Assembly (NCBI GenBank): GCA_002392385.1
Contig: DGGX01000043.1
Span: 1-6,013 of the forward strand
Origin: Lachnospiraceae bacterium UBA3863
GTDB lineage: Bacteria; Bacillota; Clostridia; Lachnospirales; Lachnospiraceae
Direction of reading: 5' to 3'
DNA length: 6,013 nucleotides
This document shows, in pieces, positions 1 through 4,866 of the stretch. A program made the translations under genes and the position numbers. How positions within the stretch are numbered: the first letter of the stretch is position 1; the number at the start of each line of letters is the position of its first letter. The notes beneath the pieces were generated by a model. It was not told the DNA's origin and made no database searches. It saw only the letters and a program-made list of their open reading frames with translations.

Positions 1-593
1 TGCCGGGGATCCTGCAGGAGATCCGGTATCATTCGACCTTCAACTTTGTCGGGGACAGGATCGACGGCTATGAAGAGCCCTGTGCCCTCCTGACCCGGGA
101 GGCCGCCAGGGCGCTCAGAACGGTCAGCAACGTGATGAATGTCCGCGGCTACCGGCTCAAGATCTTCGACGCCTACCGGCCTGTCACCGCGGTGAAGCAT
201 TTTGTCCTGTGGGGGATCGAAGACCTGGACCAGCGGATGAAGCCTTATTTCTATCCGGACCTGGAGAAGACCGAGCTCTTCTCCAGAGGATATATCGCCA
301 GCCAGTCCAGCCACAGCCGGGGCAGCACCGTGGACCTGACGCTCCTGGACATGCGGACCGGCAAGGAAGCGGACATGGGCAGCCCTTTTGACTTCTTCGG
401 AGAGGTGTCGCACCCGGATTACCGCGGGATCACCCAGGAGCAGTATGAGAACAGGATGCTTCTGCGCACGGCCATGACAGAGGCGGGATTCGCTCCCATC
501 GACTGTGAGTGGTGGCATTTCACCCTGGAGAACGAGCCTTATCCGGACACCTATTATGACTTCCCGGTGGCGGCGGGATCGCTGAGAAGATGA
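1..593 (+). CDS. D-alanyl-D-alanine dipeptidase, M15 family (VanX/DdpX-like), 5' partial
   Basis: The frame is open from base 3 to the TGA at 591-593, giving 196 visible residues; the start lies left of the window. The GTG and ATG codons at 132 and 135 are internal, because the upstream codons already read as family sequence (EIRYHSTFNF, then a GY turn before a Cys). VanX is about 202 residues, so little of the catalytic domain is missing; a signal peptide cannot be judged. Catalytic features seen: DAYRP with the Arg codon at 177-179 (VanX active-site Arg), SSHSRGSTVD with zinc ligands His (312-314) and Asp (333-335), and EWWHF with general base Glu (507-509) and zinc ligand His (516-518). 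Known for the family: zinc-dependent cleavage of D-Ala-D-Ala, either in glycopeptide resistance or in recycling of wall-derived dipeptide. No vanH/vanA/vanRS is visible, so recycling or a broader dipeptidase role is at least as likely. All metal and catalytic residues are intact. Confidence 0.93.
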   Translation, partial: PGILQEIRYHSTFNFVGDRIDGYEEPCALLTREAARALRTVSNVMNVRGYRLKIFDAYRPVTAVKHFVLWGIEDLDQRMKPYFYPDLEKTELFSRGYIASQSSHSRGSTVDLTLLDMRTGKEADMGSPFDFFGEVSHPDYRGITQEQYENRMLLRTAMTEAGFAPIDCEWWHFTLENEPYPDTYYDFPVAAGSLRR

Positions 594-622
594 GAGGCCG
601 GCAGCGGGGAGAAGGCACCGGC

Positions 623-629
623 AGAGGAG
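623..629 (+). promoter_or_regulatory. Ribosome binding site that fixes the phosphatase start
   Basis: AGAGGAG sits 5 bases before the ATG at 635. It favours that codon over the ATG at 590, which overlaps the upstream stop codon and has no clear purine-rich site. Confidence 0.7.
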
Positions 630-634
630 CGGAT

Positions 635-1270
635 ATGCTGTATATGATTCGTCACGGGCAGACGGCCGGCAACCGCCAGATGCGGCTGCAGGGCAGGAAC
701 GACCTGCCCCTGAATGAGACCGGCGCGGCACAGGCGCGGGCAGCGGGCAGACAGTTCAGGGAGCGGGGGATCCTGTTCGATGAGATCTGGACCAGCCCGC
801 TGAGAAGGGCTGTGGAGACAGCGGAGATCATCCGGGAGGAGCTGGGGATCGACGTGCCGGTGTATACCGATGACCGCCTCATGGAGATCGATTACGGGCC
901 CTATGACGGGCTGGGCTTTGATACCCTGCCTCCGGAGATGCTGACTTTCTTCGAGGATTTCATCCATAACCCGGCACCGGCGGGCATGGAGCCCCTGGAC
1001 CATGTGGTGGAGCGGGCCGGCAGCTTTCTGGAGGAGATCCGGGAACGGCTGGACGGCCGGCGGGTCCTCCTGTCCTTCCATGCCATTATCATGAAGGGCG
1101 CCCTGGAATACCTGACGCCGGCTTCAGGGGGCAGCTACTGGAACGGTTTTCTGGGAAACTGTGAAGTCTACGCGGCGGAGACGGTCGGCGGAGCGATCGC
1201 CGTGCCGGTCCGGCTCTTTCCGGGTATCCGGGAGGGGATCTATCCGGCCGGCAGTATAAGGCGGGAGTGA
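635..1270 (+). CDS. Histidine phosphatase family protein (phosphoglycerate mutase-like)
   Basis: This is a 211-residue protein of the RHG histidine-phosphatase superfamily, about the usual 200-residue length. Visible signature: IRHGQT at residues 5-10, with phospho-accepting His7 and phosphate-binding Arg6; Asn13; SPLRRA with Arg57; the acid Glu84 in LMEIDYG; and a second active-site His149 in LLSFHA. That last motif replaces the common HGG with an HAI context. The set predicts a two-step phosphotransfer or phosphatase mechanism in the cytoplasm; the substrate cannot be deduced. I chose the ATG at 635 because AGAGGAG at 623-629 lies 5 bases upstream and family members start right before the RHG strand. 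An in-frame ATG at 590 overlaps the dipeptidase stop (ATGA) and would add 15 Arg/Gly-rich residues with only a weak ribosome site. The gene follows the dipeptidase by 41 bases and is probably co-transcribed. It converges on pucR. Confidence 0.9.
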   Translation: MLYMIRHGQTAGNRQMRLQGRNDLPLNETGAAQARAAGRQFRERGILFDEIWTSPLRRAVETAEIIREELGIDVPVYTDDRLMEIDYGPYDGLGFDTLPPEMLTFFEDFIHNPAPAGMEPLDHVVERAGSFLEEIRERLDGRRVLLSFHAIIMKGALEYLTPASGGSYWNGFLGNCEVYAAETVGGAIAVPVRLFPGIREGIYPAGSIRRE

Positions 1271-1290
1271 CAGGCCACGGCGCTGCGCCT

Positions 1291-2451
1291 TCAGTCCGCC
1301 TCCATGCCCCGGATCATGCAGGCGATCCGGCAGGCGAGCCTCTGGTCCGGGTCGTCCAGCGTATTGCCCAGGAGTCTGCGGATCGCGGCCATGCGGTAGA
1401 GGATGGTGTTGCGGTGGATGTAGAGCTCCTCGGACATGGCCTTGATGCTTCCGTCGCAGCGGAGGAAGGACTCCAGCGTCCGCAGATAGTCGCTGCCGTG
1501 GGCGGCGTCGTAGGCCAGCACAGGCCCCAGTGTCTGCTCGACATACGCGTGCAGGAGCGCGCGGTCATCCACCATATAGAGAAGACGGTAGACACCCATC
1601 CGGGCGAACCGGACAGGACTGGTCCCCCGGATCTGAGACATACAGACAGCAGCCTTCGCGCGGCGATAAGCCGTGCGGAGGTTTTCTATATCGGTCACCT
1701 GGTCGCTGACCCCGATGTAGAGCGGCCTGCCGGCCATCCTCCGCCGGGCCCTTAAGGCAAAATCCTCCAGGATCTCACTGGTCTGGGCATCCGTCATGGC
1801 ATTCATGACCACGACAAAAAAGCTGTCATAGTAGAAGAAATGTCCGTTGTGGGTGAGGTTGGTCAGGTAGAGCTGCATGCGGTAGGACAGCCGCCGGCGT
1901 TCCACGGTATCCATGCTGTCCAGGTCGCCGGTGGTCACCAGCGCGACCTGGAAGGTCCCGTCCAGGTCGAAGTGGGCCAGAAGGTCCGGGGCATAGCGGC
2001 TGCGCTCCCGCGGCTCCTCGATGGCCCGGATCAGGGCCGCGCTGATCTGCTCGTCCGTGGAGGACTGGAGGAAGATGCGGATACTGAAATCCTTGATCAT
2101 GTCCGCCAGGTAGACCTCCCAGGGGACGGTGAGGAGCGGCAGGTCGTTCTGGTCGCAGTATTCGATCACAGACGCCGGCAGGTCCATGATATAGTAGCCC
2201 GTATTGACGATGAGCCCGGAGGCGTTGTGGGCGGACAGGGCCCGCACCAGGTCCAGCATGGCGGACTCCTCCCGGAAGCCCAGGCCGGTGGTGACGGCCA
2301 TTTCCTTCCCGCTGAAGTTCTGGATGATCGTGAGATCCTCCAGCATCAGCAGCCAGCTGATGGAGTTGGACCATCCGGTCCTGCCCGCCTTCAGTTCCAT
2401 CCGGTAGCGGTCGCTGCCGACCACCAGCATGTCCTCGATCGTAAAGCCCAT
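1291..2451 (-). CDS. PucR/CdaR-family transcriptional regulator
   Basis: A complete 386-residue cytoplasmic DNA-binding protein. Domain order: a PucR-type N-terminal domain at about residues 1-125 (starts FTIEDML; IIQNFSG and TTGLGF motifs; a VNTGYYI strand), a CdaR GGDEF-like middle domain at about 165-280 (ending GVSDQVTDIENLRTAYRRA), and a C-terminal PucR helix-turn-helix at about 325-383 (SIKAMSEELYIHRNTILYR, then LDDPDQRLACRIA). The length and order match PucR regulators, which in characterised cases respond to purine-degradation, sugar-acid or amino-acid status. The ligand here is unknown. The start is secure: AAAGGAGG (plus-strand 2457-2464) is 5 bases before the ATG. The gene is monocistronic by context: it converges on the phosphatase with 20 bases between stops and is divergent from the 54-codon gene. 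The upstream gap holds a candidate promoter and CACAA/TTGTG dyads, which suggests autoregulation and possible control of the divergent gene. No truncation or frameshift is seen. Confidence 0.95.
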   Translation of the reverse strand: MGFTIEDMLVVGSDRYRMELKAGRTGWSNSISWLLMLEDLTIIQNFSGKEMAVTTGLGFREESAMLDLVRALSAHNASGLIVNTGYYIMDLPASVIEYCDQNDLPLLTVPWEVYLADMIKDFSIRIFLQSSTDEQISAALIRAIEEPRERSRYAPDLLAHFDLDGTFQVALVTTGDLDSMDTVERRRLSYRMQLYLTNLTHNGHFFYYDSFFVVVMNAMTDAQTSEILEDFALRARRRMAGRPLYIGVSDQVTDIENLRTAYRRAKAAVCMSQIRGTSPVRFARMGVYRLLYMVDDRALLHAYVEQTLGPVLAYDAAHGSDYLRTLESFLRCDGSIKAMSEELYIHRNTILYRMAAIRRLLGNTLDDPDQRLACRIACMIRGMEAD

Positions 2452-2481
2452 GGTACCCTCCTTTCACCCCGCTTACCTCTC

Positions 2482-2511
2482 AGTCTAGCAGAGAAGGCGG
2501 CGAGATGTCCA
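2482..2511 (-). promoter_or_regulatory. Candidate pucR promoter (extended -10)
   Basis: On the minus strand TGGACA (2506-2511; 5 of 6 to TTGACA) is followed after 18 bp by TAGACT (2482-2487; 4 of 6 to TATAAT), and a TGC just before it forms an extended -10. The predicted start near 2475 would leave a leader of about 24 bases containing the strong ribosome site. This is a by-eye consensus match only. Confidence 0.5.
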
Positions 2512-2512
2512 T

Positions 2513-2533
2513 ACAATTGTGCTGCGGGCACAA
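2513..2533. promoter_or_regulatory. Inverted repeat next to the pucR -35: possible operator
   Basis: TTGTGC (2517-2522) and GCACAA (2528-2533) form a perfect 6-bp dyad around a 5-base spacer. It overlaps the 8-base palindrome ACAATTGT (2513-2520). The dyad begins 6 bp upstream of the candidate pucR -35 element, a position suited to regulator binding. The binding protein is not shown by sequence; PucR itself is the nearest candidate. Confidence 0.45.
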
Positions 2534-2570
2534 ACGGACGGGATATTATGATGCCGTGAGTATCTGGAAA

Positions 2571-2585
2571 CACAATATCTTTGTG
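2571..2585. promoter_or_regulatory. Second CACAA/TTGTG dyad: possible operator
   Basis: CACAA (2571-2575) and TTGTG (2581-2585) are inverted around TATCT. The half-sites are the same five bases as in the dyad at 2517-2533 but in the opposite arrangement, and the two centres (2525 and 2578) are 53 bp apart, close to five helical turns. The right half overlaps the TG of the candidate extended -10 of the small gene. Confidence 0.4.
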
Positions 2586-2592
2586 ATAAGAT
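2584..2592 (+). promoter_or_regulatory. Candidate extended -10 for the 54-codon gene
   Basis: TGATAAGAT fits TGnTATAAT with 4 of 6 core bases plus the TG extension. The base run 17 bp upstream (CTGGAA at 2564-2569) is a poor -35, so activity would rely on the extended -10 or on an activator. Transcription would start near 2599, giving a leader of roughly 64 bases. Confidence 0.3.
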
Positions 2593-2649
2593 GATGGCAG
2601 AACAGGAGATACAGGAACCGGCATCATACAGTGCAGACCGGCTGCGCAC

Positions 2650-2656
2650 AGGAGGT
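2650..2656 (+). promoter_or_regulatory. Strong ribosome binding site that fixes the small-gene start
   Basis: AGGAGGT lies 6 bases before the ATG at 2663, an almost ideal Shine-Dalgarno. The in-frame upstream ATGs at 2591 and 2594 lack such a site, and 2591 falls inside the candidate -10 element. This sets the start of the 54-codon gene and is the best evidence that it is translated. Confidence 0.8.
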
Positions 2657-2662
2657 GGAGAG

Positions 2663-2827
2663 ATGTCAATCATGGGAATCGTTTATTACGACAAGTACAG
2701 TCACGATCATCAGATGCCCGAGTGGGCCCGCGCGGAGCGCTATGAGTTCTGCGACGGCTTCTACGAGGCGGACAGAAAGGGCGGCCTGCTGCACAGCGTC
2801 GCGTCTATCCTGATGTCCATTTTCTGA
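2663..2827 (+). CDS. Hypothetical small protein, 54 residues
   Basis: I do not recognise this protein. It is 54 residues long. The first part is rich in Tyr, His, Asp and Glu (VYYDKYSHDHQ, then RAERYEFCDGFYEAD) with a single Cys30. The last 14 residues (GLLHSVASILMSIF) are hydrophobic and could form a short amphipathic or membrane-touching helix; this is too short and interrupted for a confident transmembrane call. No signal peptide is seen. Support for a real gene: a near-perfect AGGAGGT at the right distance, a stop at 2825-2827 followed 39 bases later by a strong intrinsic terminator, and isolation as its own transcription unit between pucR and the DUF2232 gene. It is divergent from pucR and shares a gap with repeated half-sites, so PucR control is a reasonable guess. 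A bacteriocin precursor was considered, but the GG before the hydrophobic end lacks leader-like context and no exporter or immunity gene is adjacent. Confidence 0.7.
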   Translation: MSIMGIVYYDKYSHDHQMPEWARAERYEFCDGFYEADRKGGLLHSVASILMSIF

Positions 2828-2866
2828 GGGCTTGACCCGGCATACAGAAGCTGAATACAGCACCAC

Positions 2867-2905
2867 GCCGCATTGAGGAGGGATCCTCAATGCGGCTGTT
2901 TTTGT
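2867..2905 (+). terminator. Intrinsic terminator after the 54-codon gene
   Basis: A perfect 13-bp stem pairs 2867-2879 with 2884-2896 around the tetraloop GGGA (2880-2883), followed by TGTTTTTGT. This is a canonical Rho-independent terminator in the plus direction. It closes the small gene's transcript and separates it from the DUF2232 gene. The upstream flank is not A-rich and pucR is far off, so bidirectional use is unlikely. Confidence 0.94.
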
Positions 2906-3019
2906 CCGGGAGAGTTTGCTGTACACCTACTCGGCGGCCCTGAAATGGTGTATGATAAGAAGACGCGGGCACTGATCCGGTGTCCGGACGGCAACAGGAA
3001 GACCGGATGAGGTGGATAC

Positions 3020-4219
3020 ATGCAGGAAAACACTAAAAAACTGACCTTCGGGGCCATGATCGTGGCCATCTTCGGCGTGCTGCTTCTGGCCAACCGGCAG
3101 ACGGCCGGTCTGCTGGAGGAGATGTTCATGTACATCTTCCCCATCCCCATGGTGGCATTTTCGGCCCGGTATGACTGGAAGAACAGTCTTCCGGTCCTCT
3201 TCTGCATGTGCTTCTTCTCCTTCCTCTTCGGGACCTTTTCCACCATGTTCTATGCCATCAGCGGCGCGGTGACGGGCCTGGTCCTGGGAACGCGGATCTA
3301 CAGGAAGCGGGATATGACGAGGACCCTGGTCCTGGTCATGCTGCTCTCGGCCGTGGCCAATCTCCTCAGCACCTATGTGCTGGCCTCTGTGATGGGCTAT
3401 GACCTGGCGGCAGATCTCACGGAGATGGAGACCATGATGCACTCCATGATGCAGACCGTGATCGACCAGGGAACGCAGAACGGCGTCAACGTGGACGCCT
3501 ATACCCAGGTCATGCAGCTGCTGACGCCCGACTATATCCGCAGGATCTTCCTGATCTCCATGATCATCATGGGACTGGTCCAGGGCTTCCTGGTGTATGA
3601 GCTGAGTCTGCTGATCCTGCGGAGGCTCCGCTATCCGGTGCCGCGGCCTACGCCGATCTCCGAGTTCGCCCCGCCGGCCTGGTCCGCCATTGCGGCCGGC
3701 GCGCTTTTCTTCGGCTATTCTTATACGCTGGGCAGACCCCTTTCGAATGAGGTGCTGCAGAATCTCCTGCAGGCGGGCGGCATGATGGGTATGATGTACC
3801 TGGCCGCCTTCGGATATATCGCCGCGATCCTCTTCCTGCGCAGGCACATCCGGAGCAAGGCGCTGGGCTTTCTGCGGATCGTGGTCCCCCTGCTGCTCTT
3901 CATGACCATGCCCCAGGTCCTGATGCTGGCCGGATTCTTCTATATCACCGGCAGTCTCAGGCGTTATCTGACGGAGGCTCCCCAGGAGCAGGAGGAGAGC
4001 GGGAAGACCGGAGCAGCGGGCGGCGGACAGGGCGCCCGGGGAACGGGAACAGCAGGAGCCGGCGGACAGGGCGCCCGGGGAACGGGAACAGCAGGAGCCG
4101 GCGGTGCCGACAGCAATGCCCGCCGTCCGGGCAGACGGCGCAGCATCGCGGAGCTGGCCAGGCTGACGGTTGATGAGACGGAGCAGGAAACGGACGTGGA
4201 CATTATGAAGGAAGTCTGA
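3020..4219 (+). CDS. DUF2232 (YybS-like) polytopic membrane protein
   Basis: A 399-residue integral membrane protein. Hydrophobic segments fall at about residues 8-25, 34-48, 56-90 (long, probably two spans), 102-126, 175-201, 219-237, 251-273 and 282-311, giving about eight or nine spans. A Met-rich polar loop at 130-172 separates the two halves. This pattern and sequence style match DUF2232 proteins of Firmicutes, whose biochemical role is unknown; resemblance to small-molecule transporter S-components has been suggested for such folds. Residues 312-399 form an extra hydrophilic tail: an acidic Gln/Glu run, two exact 13-residue Gly/Ala/Thr repeats (335-347, 348-360), an Arg cluster (RRPGRRR) and an acidic end (VDETEQETDVDIMKEV). 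The start is backed by GAGGTG at 3009-3014. TATGAT at 2951-2956 is a possible -10 but has no clear -35. In Bacillus relatives the gene sits near gdpP/rplI; those genes are not seen here. Confidence 0.88.
   Translation: MQENTKKLTFGAMIVAIFGVLLLANRQTAGLLEEMFMYIFPIPMVAFSARYDWKNSLPVLFCMCFFSFLFGTFSTMFYAISGAVTGLVLGTRIYRKRDMTRTLVLVMLLSAVANLLSTYVLASVMGYDLAADLTEMETMMHSMMQTVIDQGTQNGVNVDAYTQVMQLLTPDYIRRIFLISMIIMGLVQGFLVYELSLLILRRLRYPVPRPTPISEFAPPAWSAIAAGALFFGYSYTLGRPLSNEVLQNLLQAGGMMGMMYLAAFGYIAAILFLRRHIRSKALGFLRIVVPLLLFMTMPQVLMLAGFFYITGSLRRYLTEAPQEQEESGKTGAAGGGQGARGTGTAGAGGQGARGTGTAGAGGADSNARRPGRRRSIAELARLTVDETEQETDVDIMKEV
4022..4099 (+). repeat. Exact 39-bp tandem duplication inside the DUF2232 tail
   Basis: Two copies, 4022-4060 and 4061-4099, are identical base for base, and the first 5 bases (GGCGG) of a third follow at 4100-4104. 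The unit is 13 codons and stays in frame, encoding GGQGARGTGTAGA twice. Identity at synonymous positions points to a recent slippage or duplication event, or possibly an assembly artefact. Confidence 0.97.
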
Positions 4220-4225
4220 AATAAT
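4197..4225 (+). promoter_or_regulatory. Candidate promoter for carbonic anhydrase-aminopeptidase operon
   Basis: TGGACA (4197-4202; 5 of 6) and AATAAT (4220-4225; 5 of 6) are separated by 17 bp, the optimal spacing. The predicted start is near 4232, about 60 bases before the carbonic anhydrase ATG. The -35 and spacer lie inside the last codons of the DUF2232 gene. The -10 overlaps the left arm of the 17-bp inverted repeat. Confidence 0.45.
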
Positions 4226-4264
4226 AGAGATGAGAACAGAGATTTTCCTGTTCTCATCTCTATT
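4223..4264. repeat. Perfect 17-bp inverted repeat between DUF2232 and carbonic anhydrase genes
   Basis: Arms 4223-4239 and 4248-4264 are exact complements around an 8-base loop (AGATTTTC). The stem is AT-rich and strongly purine/pyrimidine-skewed. On the plus strand no U-tract follows (CGTATCC), so it is not a canonical terminator for the DUF2232 gene that ends at 4219, though it may terminate weakly or protect the 3' end. Reading the minus strand, the stem is followed by ATTTCAG after CTATT, which looks slightly more terminator-like, but no minus-strand gene reaches it. Confidence 0.9.
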
Positions 4265-4291
4265 CGTATCCGGGTCGGGAAGGAGGATCTT

Positions 4292-4846
4292 ATGAGCACT
4301 GACACAGCGGGAAGAGAGCATATTCAGAAGATCAGAAGCCGCCTGATGAGCGGCAACCGGAAGTATGTCGCCGGCCCGGACGCGGCCCTGCGGATCGATA
4401 CGGCCGAGAACGGCCAGCATCCCTACGCGATCGTAGTCTGCTGTTCTGATTCGAGAGTGATACCGGAGCAGATCTTCTCCTGCGGGATCGGAGAGCTGTT
4501 CGTGATCCGGGTCGCCGGCAACGTGCTGGACCGGCATCAGCTGGGCAGTATTGAATATGCCGCGGGCCATCTGGGCTGCCGTAAGGTCATCGTCCTGGGC
4601 CATACCGGATGCGGCGCCGTCAGTGCCGCGCTCAGCGGCGGCGGCGACGGATTCATCAAATATATCACCGATGATATTCTGGAAGCCATCGGTGAGGAGA
4701 GGGACCCTGACAAGGCGTCCTGTCTCAATGTCGAACATGCCGTGGCCCGGCTGAAGAAGGAATTCGCCGAGCATCCGGAGGTGGGCAGCGCGCAGATCAC
4801 CGGAGCCGTTTATGACATCCGCAGCGGAGAAGTGCGCTGGCTGTAA
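4292..4846 (+). CDS. Beta-class carbonic anhydrase
   Basis: A 184-residue cytoplasmic zinc enzyme that interconverts CO2 and bicarbonate. The diagnostic motifs are complete: CSDSR at residues 51-55 supplies zinc ligand Cys51 and the Asp53-Arg55 dyad; the FVIRVAGN strand is at 70-77; GSIEYA is at 85-90; and VLGHTGCGAV at 101-110 supplies zinc ligands His104 and Cys107. The C-terminal part (DPDKASCLNVEHAV, ending GAVYDIRSGEVRWL) matches the bacterial beta-class fold. At 184 residues it is at the short end of the class, with no targeting extension. An unusual Cys64 (FSCGIGELF) stands where other members often have an Asp/Gln-type residue. The start is fixed by AAGGAGG at 4280-4286, 5 bases before the ATG. 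It precedes the M29 aminopeptidase gene by 20 bases with no terminator between, so co-transcription is likely. The likely role is bicarbonate supply for carboxylases, or pH balance. Confidence 0.96.
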   Translation: MSTDTAGREHIQKIRSRLMSGNRKYVAGPDAALRIDTAENGQHPYAIVVCCSDSRVIPEQIFSCGIGELFVIRVAGNVLDRHQLGSIEYAAGHLGCRKVIVLGHTGCGAVSAALSGGGDGFIKYITDDILEAIGEERDPDKASCLNVEHAVARLKKEFAEHPEVGSAQITGAVYDIRSGEVRWL

Positions 4847-4866
4847 CAGTAAACAGGAGGCAGCTT

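Noticed and set aside
132..593. A 153-codon gene starting at the GTG at 132
   Set aside because: The frame is open to the left edge, and the upstream codons encode the expected N-terminal part of the M15 dipeptidase, so this is an internal codon of a partial gene.
597..622. Hairpin GCCGG/CCGGC between the dipeptidase and phosphatase genes
   Set aside because: Only 5 bp with a 16-base loop and no U-tract; not convincing as a terminator or attenuator.
1826..2559. Long open frames on both strands (plus 1840-2559, minus 1826-2467) overlapping pucR
   Set aside because: The true pucR frame carries three recognisable domains and a strong ribosome site. These are out-of-frame products of the same GC-rich codons.
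2663..2827. Small gene as a double-glycine bacteriocin precursor
   Set aside because: A GG precedes the hydrophobic end, but the preceding residues do not resemble a double-glycine leader, the remaining core would be 13 residues, and no peptidase-exporter or immunity gene is nearby.
2951..2956. TATGAT as a DUF2232 promoter -10
   Set aside because: No acceptable -35 at 16-18 bp and no in-register TGn extension. It is mentioned in the gene entry but not called as a promoter.
4022..4099. Tandem repeat as a CRISPR or mobile-element remnant
   Set aside because: Copies are directly adjacent without spacers, lie inside a coding frame with a period divisible by three, and have no transposase or target-site duplication nearby.
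2927..4774. A 615-codon open frame on the minus strand
   Set aside because: It lies antisense to the DUF2232 membrane protein and the carbonic anhydrase, both with clear family features and ribosome sites. Its product is a His/Gln/Arg/Asp-rich composition with no recognisable domain, as expected from the complement of GC-rich codons.
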